Source: Lachnospiraceae bacterium
GTDB lineage: Bacteria; Bacillota; Clostridia; Lachnospirales; Lachnospiraceae
DNA length: 37,088 nt
Direction of reading: 5' to 3'
Assembly: GCA_024698885.1 (NCBI GenBank)
Contig: JAILQQ010000023.1
Location: forward strand, 1-37,088
Of this stretch, positions 1-8,750 are shown in pieces; position 1 is the stretch's first letter, and each line of letters opens with the position of its first letter. Under the pieces are notes generated by a model. It saw only the letters and a list, made by a program, of their open reading frames with translations. It did no database searches and was not told the DNA's origin. The translations under genes were made by a program, and so were the position numbers.

Positions 1-54
1 AGTGTTCATCAGAACGAATACCGGCACGCAGAGCATGGCGACCAGGGAACTTAA

Positions 55-657
55 GCAGGCGGCGCGACGCTGATCTCGCTCCTGTGCGGCGTGCCGGCTG
101 CCTACGCTCTTTCCCGGATGGATTTTAAGGGAAAAAAGCTGTTTCTCGGCTTTGTGATCATGAGCCAGATGTTTTCACCGGTAGTATTGCTTATCGGTAT
201 CGCGCAGCTTATGAGCGCTTTGAACCTGAGCGATTCCATCGCGGGACTTATGTTCATCAATGCCGCCTTTAACCAGGCCTTTGCGATCTGGCTCTTACGG
301 GGAACCTTTGTATCGATCTCGCCGGAAATGGAGGAGGCAGCGCTGATCGACGGCTGCAACCGGAGACAGAGCCTGTTAAAGGTGCTGATCCCCATGGCCG
401 CGCCGGGAATCGTTACGGTGCTGATCTTTGTCTTTATCAATGCCTGGAATGAATATACGATCTCCACGGTACTCATATCCACCGCGGAGAACCGGCCGAT
501 CACCGTAGGCATCACGCAGTTCTCCTCCTTTAATATGATCGAGTGGCAGTATCTGTTCGCGGCATCCCTGCTTGCGACGATCCCTGTTGTGATCCTCTTC
601 ATGGGAATCGAAAAATATCTGGTCTCCGGCCTGACCTCCGGCGGCGTGAAGGGATAG
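55..657 (+). CDS. Carbohydrate ABC transporter permease (MalG-like), 5' end missing or frameshifted
   Basis: Inner-membrane permease of a sugar ABC importer, forming the channel with a second permease and docking the ATPase. The readable part is the C-terminal two thirds: hydrophobic segments separated by the EAA-loop signature EEAALIDGC (about positions 330-357) followed by the conserved LIPMAAPGI, as in MalG/AraQ proteins. The frame is open only from base 55. Upstream bases 2-70 read in another frame (VFIRTNTGTQSMA), which could be the preceding helix region, so a one-base frameshift near 55-70 is possible. It lies 13 bases before a NahK-like kinase, suggesting an import-and-phosphorylate operon for an amino sugar or related oligosaccharide. 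The family is clear. The exact substrate is inferred only from the neighbour. Confidence 0.85.
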   Translation, partial: AGGATLISLLCGVPAAYALSRMDFKGKKLFLGFVIMSQMFSPVVLLIGIAQLMSALNLSDSIAGLMFINAAFNQAFAIWLLRGTFVSISPEMEEAALIDGCNRRQSLLKVLIPMAAPGIVTVLIFVFINAWNEYTISTVLISTAENRPITVGITQFSSFNMIEWQYLFAASLLATIPVVILFMGIEKYLVSGLTSGGVKG

Positions 658-670
658 GAGGCGTTCAGAT

Positions 671-1738
671 ATGATGACGGTAGAACAGATCACAGAGCAG
701 TTCCGGCTGGAGGGAGATCTTGTTTCCTTCAGGCCCTTTGGCGCGGGCCATATCAACCGTACCTGGCGGCTTAAGACGAGTCAGGGAAAGCGCTATGTTC
801 TTCAGCGCATCAATCGTACCGTGTTTACGGACGTTCCGGGCCTCATGGAGAACGTCACGGCCGTGACCCGTTACCTGTCAGAGCGTACAAATGATCCGCG
901 GGAATGCCTTCATCTGATCGAAACAAAGGACGGAAGGACCTGGTATCAGGCGCCGAATCGGGAATACTACCGGATCTATGATTATATCGGGGACGCGATC
1001 TGCCTTCAGCATGCGGAGCATCCGTCGGATTTTTATGAGAGCGCGGTGGCCTTTGGCCGCTTCCAGAAGCTTCTCGGCGATTTTCCGGCAGAAACGCTTC
1101 ATGAAACGATCCCTGATTTTCACCATACGCCGAAGCGCTATCTGAAATTCCGTCAGGTGGTACAGGACGACCCCTGCGGCCGCGTGAAGGAGGTCGGAGA
1201 GGAGATCGATTTTCTGCTTGCCAGAGAGGCGGAAGCGGGGATCCTTCAGAGTAAGCGGGAGTCCGGAGAACTGCCTTTACGCGTGACCCATAACGATACC
1301 AAGTTAAACAATGTCATGCTGGATCAGAAAACCAGAAAGGCGCTTTGCGTGATCGATCTGGATACCGTGATGCCGGGGCTTGCGGCGTACGATTTCGGCG
1401 ACGGGATCCGTTTCGGCGCTTCGACCGCGGCGGAGGATGAGAAGGACTTAAGCAGGGTAAATCTGGATCTGAAGCTCTATGCGTGCTTCGCCGAGGGCTT
1501 TATTAAGGCCTGCGAGAACCTTTCTAAAGAGGAGATCGAAGCGCTTCCTTTTGGGGCGAAGCTTATGACGCTCGAAAACGGGCTTCGCTTTTTAACGGAT
1601 TATCTGGAGGGGGATCATTACTATCACATCGAATATGCGGATCAGAACCTGGACCGCTGCCGGACACAGTTAAAGCTCGTGCGGGATACCGAAGAGAAGT
1701 GGGATGAGATCCGAAAGCTCGTGGCGGGATTTGAATAA
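671..1738 (+). CDS. Phosphotransferase-family sugar kinase, NahK-like (N-acetylhexosamine 1-kinase type)
   Basis: Aminoglycoside-phosphotransferase-fold kinase of 355 residues, the usual length for the NahK group, which phosphorylates the anomeric carbon of N-acetylhexosamines with ATP. The catalytic loop HNDTKLNNVML has His207 and Asp209, and the Mg-binding segment VIDLDTVMPG has Asp229/Asp231, followed by YDFGDGIR; this arrangement is typical of NahK relatives. Start at the first of two adjacent ATGs, about 10 bases after TAGGAGG. It directly follows the permease gene, so a salvage pathway for an imported amino sugar (for example lacto-N-biose or mucin-derived) is plausible. Substrate is an inference, since related APH-fold kinases use other sugars. 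A strong hairpin terminator closes the unit. Confidence 0.82.
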   Translation: MMTVEQITEQFRLEGDLVSFRPFGAGHINRTWRLKTSQGKRYVLQRINRTVFTDVPGLMENVTAVTRYLSERTNDPRECLHLIETKDGRTWYQAPNREYYRIYDYIGDAICLQHAEHPSDFYESAVAFGRFQKLLGDFPAETLHETIPDFHHTPKRYLKFRQVVQDDPCGRVKEVGEEIDFLLAREAEAGILQSKRESGELPLRVTHNDTKLNNVMLDQKTRKALCVIDLDTVMPGLAAYDFGDGIRFGASTAAEDEKDLSRVNLDLKLYACFAEGFIKACENLSKEEIEALPFGAKLMTLENGLRFLTDYLEGDHYYHIEYADQNLDRCRTQLKLVRDTEEKWDEIRKLVAGFE

Positions 1739-1754
1739 GGAAATGATCTGCTAA

Positions 1755-1796
1755 AAAAAACCGTTTTCGCAAGTCAGTTTGCGAAAACGGTTTTTT
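1755..1796. terminator. Intrinsic (possibly bidirectional) terminator
   Basis: A 12-bp perfect stem (CCGTTTTCGCAA / TTGCGAAAACGG) with a 6-base loop is flanked by A8 on the left and T6 on the right. It can therefore stop the kinase transcript rightwards and the converging chemotaxis-receptor transcript leftwards. Confidence 0.92.
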
Positions 1797-1840
1797 AATT
1801 TTAAGATCGCGGCGTCAAAAGCCACATGGCATCTTTTTGC

Positions 1841-3505
1841 CTACTTCAGGTCATGCAACTTAAAGAAGATCAGCTGCTCTTCCATATCGTCGGCGATGTT
1901 CTTCATGATACCTGCGTATCTCTCGAGTATCTGCATGTTGTCATTCAGCTCGGTGATGGAGTTTGCGGTTTCCTGAGAGGCTGCCGCATTCTCCTGGGAG
2001 ATGGCAGACAGACCGGACATGGCGTCTACGACTACTGTCTTGGCGGTATCGCAGCTCCTTGCGTCATGAGCGATGCTCTCAACGCCGTCCACGGTCGTCT
2101 GGATATCCTCGATGAGGTTATTGATCGCTTCGACCGTAGAGGTAAGAACGGTTTTCTGTTCCTCGGTAGCCCGCATGACGTCCTCGGATTTCTTTACGGC
2201 ACCCTGGGATTCATTCAGCAGAACATTCATTTCCGCGGAGATCTCCTCTGCCGCTCTGGCGGAATCGACAGCCAGCTTTCCGATCTCTTCCGCAACAACC
2301 GCGAAGCCTCTGCCGGCTTCACCGGCTCTGGCAGCCTCGATCGAAGCATTTAAGGAAAGCAGATTTGTCTGCGAAGCGATCTCCGTGATCGAGGAAACCT
2401 TCTCGTTGATCCGTTCCACTGCCGAGAAGGTAGCGCCGATACTGTGAGAGATCTGATTCACGTTTTCGCTCATTTCATCGGAAGCATCGGAGAGCTTCGA
2501 GATCTGATCCGCGGAGGCCTTGGAATTGACATGCATATTCTTCGCGGTTTCCTCCAGGGATTCGGCACTGTCGAGCACCCGCTGGATCGCTTCGGAAATA
2601 CTGCCGACGTTTTCGGTGGCGGACTGAATATCTTCTGCCTGCTGCGTCGCGCCGGAAGCGATCTCGCCGATGGAATTCGATGCGCCTTCGGCATTGCCGA
2701 AGATCTTTTCGGACATCTCCTCGACCTCCAACGCATGGGAATCCACATCGTCAGCGGCCTGCTTGATCCCGGTCAGGATCTTGGAGAGATTTTCGATCAG
2801 CTCGTTGCTGGAACGGAGCATATCACCCAGCTCGTCGTTTCTGTCCAGATTCTTTTCGGCCTTTTCAAAGCGTCCGTCCGCCAGGGCATTGATCACATCT
2901 TCCACCTCGGTGACAACCTCGGCGATGTTGTTTGCGTTCATATACACGACGATCGAAGCAATGATCAGGCAGGCTATGATGATCAGGATGATCCGGATAA
3001 TGCTCTTGTTAATAAAGGAATCGACGCTTGCTTTTGACTTGCCGACGAAGGCCATGCCGACAACGGCGCCGCCTTCTTTAACAGGCTGATACGCGACATA
3101 GTAGGGAGTACCGGCTACCATGGTATTGTTATCCCGGAAAGGATTTCCTTTTCCGATAACCTCGGCGATGACCTCCGCGGCCGCCTGGGTACCGATGGGC
3201 CGCTTTCCTTCAGCGGTGATAACACTGGTATGCTCTCGGGTATCTCCTTTAAACCAGGTAAAGTCATAACCGGTCTCGGATTTCAGTTTATCCTCGAAGG
3301 TATTTTCGGGATATTCCTCTTCCGAAGCCTCTAATTTCGCGTCAAGATAAAATTTCGCGGTGGATTCCAGACCATCCAGGACCTCTTCCTCCATACCGCT
3401 TCGGATCGACAATGCTGAAACGACGCACGCGATCACTCCGACCAGGATCAGAGGGATCAGTGCGATCATTAACAGTTTGACCTTAATAGATACTCTTTTC
3501 CCCAT
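1841..3505 (-). CDS. Methyl-accepting chemotaxis protein (cache-type sensor)
   Basis: Transmembrane chemoreceptor of 554 residues that signals to CheA/CheW. An N-terminal membrane segment (about 8-32) is followed by a roughly 130-residue extracellular region resembling a single-cache fold, a second membrane segment (about 168-189), a HAMP-like linker and a long cytoplasmic coiled coil. The signalling tip is clear: [20 protein letters not shown], then [15 protein letters not shown]. The start is placed at the ATG 9 bases after GGGAG; an ATG 12 bases upstream sits too close to that site. Ligand unknown. The C-terminus has no NWETF-type pentapeptide. No other chemotaxis gene lies nearby, so it is an orphan receptor. 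An A/T-rich stretch upstream holds a possible -10 (TATAAT, minus strand, about 3569-3574) without a good -35. Confidence 0.93.
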   Translation of the reverse strand: MGKRVSIKVKLLMIALIPLILVGVIACVVSALSIRSGMEEEVLDGLESTAKFYLDAKLEASEEEYPENTFEDKLKSETGYDFTWFKGDTREHTSVITAEGKRPIGTQAAAEVIAEVIGKGNPFRDNNTMVAGTPYYVAYQPVKEGGAVVGMAFVGKSKASVDSFINKSIIRIILIIIACLIIASIVVYMNANNIAEVVTEVEDVINALADGRFEKAEKNLDRNDELGDMLRSSNELIENLSKILTGIKQAADDVDSHALEVEEMSEKIFGNAEGASNSIGEIASGATQQAEDIQSATENVGSISEAIQRVLDSAESLEETAKNMHVNSKASADQISKLSDASDEMSENVNQISHSIGATFSAVERINEKVSSITEIASQTNLLSLNASIEAARAGEAGRGFAVVAEEIGKLAVDSARAAEEISAEMNVLLNESQGAVKKSEDVMRATEEQKTVLTSTVEAINNLIEDIQTTVDGVESIAHDARSCDTAKTVVVDAMSGLSAISQENAAASQETANSITELNDNMQILERYAGIMKNIADDMEEQLIFFKLHDLK

Positions 3506-3663
3506 TATTTTCATCTCCCTTTCTGTTATGCCCCCTCCGGGCAATTCATACAATATATCAAAAATATATTATACGGTAACATTTTATCATAAAAAAGTGG
3601 GATTCACAAGCGAAAAAACCGCGAAAAATCACAAATATCATTAAAGAAAACACCGGAATAATC

Positions 3664-3692
3664 TTGAACTGATGTATATTTTTGGATATGAT
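3664..3692 (+). promoter_or_regulatory. Sigma-A-type promoter of the Nudix gene
   Basis: TTGAAC (3664-3669), 17-bp spacer, TATGAT (3687-3692). Transcription would start around 3698-3700, placing the leader hairpin at 3695-3740 at the extreme 5' end of the mRNA. Confidence 0.7.
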
Positions 3693-3694
3693 AA

Positions 3695-3740
3695 GGAAAT
3701 GATCCGGGCGGCAAAGTCTGCCGGACCGGCACGGAAAGGG
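3695..3740 (+). repeat. Leader hairpin repeat, copy at the Nudix gene
   Basis: Contains GGAAATGATCCGG, a loop, TCTGCCGGA and CCGGCACGG, then a Shine-Dalgarno-like AAAGGGA. It belongs to the family seen at 9751-9791, 10023-10055, 10225-10258, 10276-10310, 15447-15481, 15484-15506 and 15817-15850, with a partial copy at 8713-8724. Confidence 0.6.
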
Positions 3741-3750
3741 ATCGACAAAA

Positions 3751-4218
3751 ATGAAACGGACGACACTCTGTTATCTGGATGACGGCAGCCGGTATCTGAT
3801 GCTTTACCGGAATAAAAAGGAAAATGACGAAAACGCGGGGAAATGGATCGGTATCGGCGGAAAGGTGGAAGAGGGTGAGACGCCGGACCAGGCCATGATC
3901 CGCGAGGTATCTGAGGAAACGGGTCTTACGGTAAGGAGTTTTCACTATTACGGTATCGTACAGTTCGTTTCGGACATCTATGAGGCGCAGGATATGTATC
4001 TCTATTCCTCCCGGGATTTCTCCGGGTCGCTCCTTCCCGAGTGCGACGAGGGGGAACTTAGATGGGTCGAAAAAAGTAAGCTTATGTCTCTTCCGATGTG
4101 GGAGGGCGACCGCTTCTTTCTGGAAAAACTGTTAAGCGGCGTGGACAGAGTCTCTCTGCGGCTTTCCTATGAAGGCGACCGTCTTGTTTCTGCAGAGGAT
4201 CTTCTAAAAATTACCTGA
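3751..4218 (+). CDS. Nudix hydrolase (MutT/8-oxo-dGTP diphosphatase-like)
   Basis: Cytoplasmic pyrophosphohydrolase of 155 residues that would cleave a nucleoside diphosphate linked to another moiety. The Nudix box is intact: GGKVEEGETPDQAMIREVSEETGL fits GX5EX7REUXEEXGU, with the metal-binding REXXEE glutamates present. The N-terminus MKRTTLCYLDDGSRYLML and the motif GKWIGIGGKVE resemble the 8-oxo-dGTP diphosphatase subgroup of Firmicutes. Start chosen at the ATG after GAAAGGGA. It has its own promoter and a structured leader, and a hairpin follows the stop. The exact substrate cannot be read from sequence because sanitising and housekeeping Nudix enzymes share the motif. Confidence 0.9.
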   Translation: MKRTTLCYLDDGSRYLMLYRNKKENDENAGKWIGIGGKVEEGETPDQAMIREVSEETGLTVRSFHYYGIVQFVSDIYEAQDMYLYSSRDFSGSLLPECDEGELRWVEKSKLMSLPMWEGDRFFLEKLLSGVDRVSLRLSYEGDRLVSAEDLLKIT

Positions 4219-4230
4219 TCATTTGAAGAC

Positions 4231-4268
4231 GTCAGGGTCAAAAGCACTTCGCGGCTTTTGCCCCTGAC
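4231..4268. repeat. 15-bp inverted repeat after the Nudix gene
   Basis: GTCAGGGTCAAAAGC pairs with GCTTTTGCCCCTGAC (one mismatch) around an 8-base loop. There is no T-run, so it is not a standard terminator. It overlaps any upstream-extended reading frame of the next gene, which argues for that gene starting at 4285. Confidence 0.6.
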
Positions 4269-4284
4269 ATCATTTGCAAAAAGC

Positions 4285-5274
4285 ATGATAAAGATAATTC
4301 CTTATGATAAAAGCTATGACAATGCCATATCGTCCCTTGACAGGGACATCTTTCTGGAGCTGAAGCACCATCCGGATGTCCTGACGGAAACCGTTCATTT
4401 AGCCATTGATGAGACGAGGGAGCTGATCGGCCTCGGCTATCTTCTGAGTGCAGAGGATCAAAGGGAGCTTCTGCAGGGCAGGGGCGACGGGTTTGTGCAT
4501 CTGATCGAACGGGCGTGGGGAGAGCGGGAGGCAGAGGCCTCCATTGCCCTTTTTGACGCCCTTATGAAGAGCTTTGAGGGTTTTTCATCTCTTGCCGGAC
4601 GTAAGGACGGGCGCCTTCTGTTGCGCCTGTGGTGTCGGGAGCAGGATACCGCTTATTACGATTTCCTGCGGGAGCTTTGTTTTTTTCCGGCCCGCAGGAT
4701 GCATACCATGGCCTGTGAACTGAAGGATTTTTCGGCTTCGCTTTCTGATATCTTTCATAAGGTAAAGGAGAACGGACTTCCTCTGCTGATCCGGGCTCTG
4801 CCGCTTACGGAGGCGGCACTTTCCGATTATCTTGCCGTATATAATGCTGCCTTTTATCCTGCACAATCGCAGAGCGGATCATCGCGAAACTGGGAGCAGG
4901 GGCGGAAAGAGAACCGCTCAGGGGATCTGCGCTTCAAGACGGATCATTACGGCGGCGTCACGTATGCGGCCTTTTTGACGGGGGAGCGCCGGGACGATCT
5001 GGTCGCTGCCGTAACGATCTGGCGGATGGGCGATCAGACGATGGCTACCGAAAATATCTTCTGCCATCCGGCGTATCAGAACCATGGCGTAACGAGAGCG
5101 CTGCTTGGCTATGTGCTGCTTCTTCTGAAGAGTCAAGGCGTTAAGAGGACCGTTCTGACGGTCTATGAGGATGAGGAACCGGCGGTCTTGCTGTATCGGT
5201 CCTTCGGTTATCATATCCGCCATAAACTTATTGAAATGCACGCTTGCGCCGGTGGGACAGTAGGGTTACAATAA
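4285..5274 (+). CDS. GNAT-family acetyltransferase, two-domain size
   Basis: Protein of about 330 residues whose C-terminal 90 residues form a GNAT core: YAAFLTGERRDDLVAAVTIWRM (beta strands), then ENIFCHPAYQNHGVTRALLGYVL, where the acetyl-CoA pyrophosphate loop (R/Q-x-x-G-x-G/A) reads QNHGVTRA, and finally TVLTVYEDEEPAVLLYRSFGY. The N-terminal 200 residues resemble a degenerate second GNAT domain and carry no catalytic motif I recognise. The ATG at 4285 is chosen because the in-frame TTG upstream at 4258 lies inside a hairpin; no clear ribosome site is visible for either. The acceptor substrate is unknown. It ends 63 bases before the L,D-transpeptidase start adopted here. Confidence 0.72.
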   Translation: MIKIIPYDKSYDNAISSLDRDIFLELKHHPDVLTETVHLAIDETRELIGLGYLLSAEDQRELLQGRGDGFVHLIERAWGEREAEASIALFDALMKSFEGFSSLAGRKDGRLLLRLWCREQDTAYYDFLRELCFFPARRMHTMACELKDFSASLSDIFHKVKENGLPLLIRALPLTEAALSDYLAVYNAAFYPAQSQSGSSRNWEQGRKENRSGDLRFKTDHYGGVTYAAFLTGERRDDLVAAVTIWRMGDQTMATENIFCHPAYQNHGVTRALLGYVLLLLKSQGVKRTVLTVYEDEEPAVLLYRSFGYHIRHKLIEMHACAGGTVGLQ

Positions 5275-5336
5275 GAAAGTATCGCAAGACGCCGATCGTT
5301 ACGTTGACCGGTACAGTCAAGGAAGGAACGGGATTT

Positions 5337-7364
5337 ATGAGCGCAGGTTCTGAGGCCAGAGTGATTCTGCCGCCTCCGGGAAATATCGACAACAGAACAG
5401 ATTTTCAGGAAAATTCCGTGCGCTCGTTCACGCGGGACCGCCCGGAAATAAGATCCGGGAAAGCGCCGCGCGTGATCAATCTTCTGCCGGAGAACGGAGA
5501 AACGGCTGTTTCGTCAACTCATCGGATCATCAGTCTTGCCAAGGCGGGACCTGTGGTGGGTCGCGTGAAGGTCAAGGGGCGGATGGTGCGCTTTGAGGCA
5601 AAGGAGAAGCCGGAAAAGGTGAAAGAGCCTGCGCCTGCCGCGAAGCCGGAGAAACCGGAGGCAACGTCCGGAGCAAAGGAAAAAGAAAAGGAGAAGGAGA
5701 AAACACCGGCTTCCACGACCGGACCGGAGAAAAAAGAAGAGACTTTTACGACTGGACCGGCAGAAAAGCCGGCCGAAAACGAGGCTGCTCCGGCCGCCGA
5801 AGCGGAGATCATCCCGTTTCCCGAAAAAAAAGAGAAAAAACCGATAAACTACGCGTATTTAAAAAAATGCGTGATGCGTGTCGTGGTGATCTGCGCCGGG
5901 CTGTCCCTGATCGCTTATCTGGCCGGTGCGGTCATATTCAGTCAGATATTCTATCCCAGAACGGTCTTAAACGGGATCGGCTGCGGTCTGCTGCCGGCGT
6001 CGAAAACCGAGGAGCTGATCAGCGAGACCATCGCCGGCTACAGCATAGAGATTAAAGGACGTGACGGCATGACCGGAACGATCAGCTCGGAGGAGATCCG
6101 TCTGATGCCGGTCTTCCACGGCGAGGTGAAGGAGACCATCAAAGCCCAGCAGCCTTTTCGCTGGCCGCTTCTTTTCCGAAAGCTTCAGGAGATCGATCTG
6201 GAGGAGGTGACGCTGTACTCCAATGAGTCTCTGCGGGAAGCTGTCAGTAAACTGCCTTTTTTTGATCCGGAGAATATCCGGAAACCGGAGGACGCGTATA
6301 TCGGGGATATTACGGATCAGGGCTATGTGATCACGAAGGAGGATAAGGGAACCGTTCCCATCGAGAGCGGGATCGTGAAAACAGTAGCCTCCGCGGTGGA
6401 TACCCTTGATAAGACGGTGAGCATTGACAATGACGCCTGCTATGAGACTGCTGTCGTTACTTCAACAGATAAAGAGCTGAATACGCTGCTGGAAAATCTG
6501 AATCAGTACTGTGCCGCAAAGATCATATATGAGTTCGGCGATAAGGAGGAGATCCTGGACGCGAACAAGATCAACGAGTGGATCACGGTAGAGGGCAGCG
6601 AGGTCACATTTGATGAGAGCCAGGTTGCCGAATACGTAAAAACCCTGGCCAGGCGCTATGATACTTTCGGGCAGCCCCACGCTTTTACGACCCATGAGGG
6701 GGAGGAGATCACGATCGTCCAGGGAGCCTACGGCTGGTGGATGGACAGGACAAAGGAAACGGAGGAGCTGATCGAATGCATCAAGAGCGGCTACCGGGGA
6801 AAGCGGACGCCTGTCTATAAGGAAACGGCCGCGCAGTATGGTACCCCCGACTATGGGGATAACTACGTGGAGGTGGATCTGACAAACCAGCATTTATGGG
6901 TTTATGAGGGCGGCAAGCCGGTCGTGGATTCCGATTTTGTTTCCGGCAACGTTTCGAAGAACAACGGAACCCATGTCGGTATTTACGGCATTACGTATAA
7001 GGAGCGGAACGCGACGCTGAGCGGCGCGAACTACGCGTCGCACGTTTCCTACTGGATGCCCTTCAACGGCAACGAGGGGATGCATGACGCGACCTGGCGC
7101 AGCAGCTTCGGCGGCGATATCTATCTTACAAGCGGTTCTCACGGCTGCGTGAACCTGCCGCTTGAAAAAGCCGCGGAAATATATGATCATGTGGAGGAGG
7201 GGGAAGCCGTGATCGTTTATGGCGGAAAGACGTATACGCCGCCCGCGCAGCCGGAACCGGATCCGCTTGTGCTGGATCCGATGCAGCAGCTGCAGCTTTT
7301 GATCGACGCGGGGATCCTGAATCCTGATGGCAGCATTCCGGAAACCACGACGGTTCAGGAATAG
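5337..7364 (+). CDS. Membrane-anchored L,D-transpeptidase with PG-binding domain
   Basis: Cell-wall enzyme (675 residues) that would form 3-3 peptide cross-links. Order: a roughly 170-residue cytoplasmic tail very rich in Lys, Glu, Pro and Ala with KEKEKEKE tracts, one membrane segment (MRVVVICAGLSLIAYLAGAV), an extracellular region resembling the peptidoglycan-binding domain that accompanies YkuD domains in Firmicutes, then a C-terminal YkuD catalytic domain with the motif SGSHGCVNLP (His602, Cys604). A short Pro-rich tail ends the protein. The start at 5337 is preceded by AAGGAAGG about 10 bases upstream; an in-frame TTG at 5244 overlapping the previous gene is the alternative. Residues about 21-36 (TDFQENSVRSFTRD) derive from a palindromic repeat also found in essC. 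Confidence 0.9.
   Translation: MSAGSEARVILPPPGNIDNRTDFQENSVRSFTRDRPEIRSGKAPRVINLLPENGETAVSSTHRIISLAKAGPVVGRVKVKGRMVRFEAKEKPEKVKEPAPAAKPEKPEATSGAKEKEKEKEKTPASTTGPEKKEETFTTGPAEKPAENEAAPAAEAEIIPFPEKKEKKPINYAYLKKCVMRVVVICAGLSLIAYLAGAVIFSQIFYPRTVLNGIGCGLLPASKTEELISETIAGYSIEIKGRDGMTGTISSEEIRLMPVFHGEVKETIKAQQPFRWPLLFRKLQEIDLEEVTLYSNESLREAVSKLPFFDPENIRKPEDAYIGDITDQGYVITKEDKGTVPIESGIVKTVASAVDTLDKTVSIDNDACYETAVVTSTDKELNTLLENLNQYCAAKIIYEFGDKEEILDANKINEWITVEGSEVTFDESQVAEYVKTLARRYDTFGQPHAFTTHEGEEITIVQGAYGWWMDRTKETEELIECIKSGYRGKRTPVYKETAAQYGTPDYGDNYVEVDLTNQHLWVYEGGKPVVDSDFVSGNVSKNNGTHVGIYGITYKERNATLSGANYASHVSYWMPFNGNEGMHDATWRSSFGGDIYLTSGSHGCVNLPLEKAAEIYDHVEEGEAVIVYGGKTYTPPAQPEPDPLVLDPMQQLQLLIDAGILNPDGSIPETTTVQE
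5399..5441 (+). repeat. In-frame half copy of the palindromic coding repeat
   Basis: Contains ATTTTCAGGAAAATTCC followed by GTGCGCTCGTTCACGCGGGACCG, matching the middle and right parts of the repeats at 10685, 10840 and 11350. It is translated as DFQENSVRSFTRD, the same frame as essC copies 2 and 3. Confidence 0.75.
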
Positions 7365-7400
7365 ATAAGACAATATATTGGTGAAAACAGGAGGTTTCGT

Positions 7401-8297
7401 ATGGGTTATGTTGTTTTGATTCTTTTCATTCTGCTCATTATTCTCTGCATCCGGTGCATCTGCATCGTACCCCAGGCCAATGCCTGGATCTTAGAGGTGC
7501 TCGGACGCTACCGCGCGACCTGGATGGCCGGGATCCATCTGCGGGTGCCGATCGTTTACCGGGTTGCGAAGAAGGTGAGCTTAAAGGAGCAGGTGGCTGA
7601 CTTTGAGCCGCAGCCCGTTATCACGAAGGATAACGTTACGATGATGGTGGATTCCGTTGTGTTCTTCCAGGTTTTTGACGCCAGGCTGTTCACCTATGGC
7701 GTGGAGCGGCCCATTGCGGCGATCGAGAATCTGTCGGCAACGACGCTGCGAAATATCATCGGTTCCATGACGCTTGATGAAACCCTGACCTCACGGGATA
7801 TGATCAACGGCCAGATCACGGCGATCCTTGATGAAGCGACGGATAAATGGGGGATCAAGGTAAACAGGGTTGAGGTCAAGAATATACAGCCGCCGCGCTC
7901 GATCCAGGATGCCATGGAAAAACAGATGCGTGCGGAACGCGAAAAGAGAGAAGCGATCCTGACGGCGGAGGGTAAAAAGCAATCGGCGATCACGCTGGCG
8001 GAAGGTGAGAAGCAGGCGGCGATCCTCAGAGCCGAGGCAGTGAAGGAGCAGACGATCCGCGAAGCAGAGGGTCAGGCGGAAGCGCTGCTTGCGGTGCAGA
8101 GAGCCAGAGCGGAGGGAATAAGACTGATCAACGAAGCCAATCCTTCCGCACAGTATATTCAGCTGAAATCCTTTGAGGCAGCCGAAAATATGGCAAAGGG
8201 TCAGGCAACGAAGATCATTGTGCCGTCTGATATCGCGAATCTGACGGGTACGTTCACCGCGGTCACGGAAGCGGTGAGAAATAACGAGGGCAAGTGA
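7401..8297 (+). CDS. SPFH/band-7 (stomatin/prohibitin-like) membrane protein
   Basis: Protein of 298 residues with an N-terminal membrane segment (about 2-22), an SPFH domain beginning VPQANAWILEVLGRY, and a long Ala/Glu/Lys-rich coiled coil (about 175-245) containing repeated AEGEKQAAILRAEA motifs. This is the typical layout of bacterial QmcA/slipin-type proteins that oligomerise as membrane scaffolds. The ribosome site is ideal (CAGGAGG, 8 bases before ATG). Its stop overlaps the start of the next small gene by one base (TGATG), so the pair is translationally coupled. An NfeD-like partner, which often accompanies such genes, is not seen; the downstream protein is unrelated by eye. The precise role is unknown across the family. 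Confidence 0.93.
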   Translation: MGYVVLILFILLIILCIRCICIVPQANAWILEVLGRYRATWMAGIHLRVPIVYRVAKKVSLKEQVADFEPQPVITKDNVTMMVDSVVFFQVFDARLFTYGVERPIAAIENLSATTLRNIIGSMTLDETLTSRDMINGQITAILDEATDKWGIKVNRVEVKNIQPPRSIQDAMEKQMRAEREKREAILTAEGKKQSAITLAEGEKQAAILRAEAVKEQTIREAEGQAEALLAVQRARAEGIRLINEANPSAQYIQLKSFEAAENMAKGQATKIIVPSDIANLTGTFTAVTEAVRNNEGK

Positions 8298-8704
8298 TGT
8301 CAACGTTAGCGGGCTTTCTGATCACGCTGGCTCTGATCATTATCTCCATAGGCAGCCAGAAAAAGAAAAAACAGAAGGAACAGGGACCGGCGCAGGGGCA
8401 GAGACCGAAAAACCGGCCTGTTAACGGCGTGAACCGGCAGATGCAGAAGCAGACCGGTTCCTCTTCGGCTGTCCGTGCGACAGAGGAGAATAAATCATAT
8501 TTGATGTTTGATGACCGGAAAAATGACTGGCTTGCGAAGCAGCTTGAGGAGGAAAAGCGGGCACAGCGGCGGATCACGGCCATGTTTGATCTGAAATACG
8601 ACGCGAAACAGTCGCATGCACAGAACTGTGACGCAAGAGCGATGCGGGATTTTCACGCACAGAACTGTGACGCGGAGGGGATCGATACCGCAAAAGGGAA
8701 ATAG
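8297..8704 (+). CDS. Small membrane protein with duplicated HAQNCDA motif
   Basis: Unrecognised 135-residue protein translationally coupled to the SPFH gene (TGATG overlap). An N-terminal hydrophobic helix (about 3-18, LAGFLITLALIIISIG) is followed by a basic Lys/Gln-rich stretch, a charged helical region (WLAKQLEEEKRAQRRI) and a C-terminal tail with two HAQNCDA motifs 13 residues apart. The tail repeat comes from an exact 17-base direct repeat (8618-8634 and 8657-8673) whose core CACAG-AA-CTGTG is palindromic. Two His-x2-Asn-Cys units could bind a metal, but this is speculation. The coupling suggests it works with, or is anchored beside, the SPFH scaffold. Confidence 0.7.
   Translation: MSTLAGFLITLALIIISIGSQKKKKQKEQGPAQGQRPKNRPVNGVNRQMQKQTGSSSAVRATEENKSYLMFDDRKNDWLAKQLEEEKRAQRRITAMFDLKYDAKQSHAQNCDARAMRDFHAQNCDAEGIDTAKGK
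8618..8673 (+). repeat. Two 17-base direct repeats in the 3' end of the small membrane-protein gene
   Basis: GCACAGAACTGTGACGC occurs exactly at 8618-8634 and 8657-8673, a 39-base (13-codon) period, giving the duplicated protein motif HAQNCDA. Confidence 0.85.
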
Positions 8705-8750
8705 AAAAATGCGGATCGGCGCAGAAGAAACAAAAGAGGAGGAGAAGGTG

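Noticed and set aside
1826..3089. Long plus-strand frames opposite the chemotaxis receptor
   Set aside because: They are antisense shadows of a well-supported coding gene without ribosome sites or recognisable domains.
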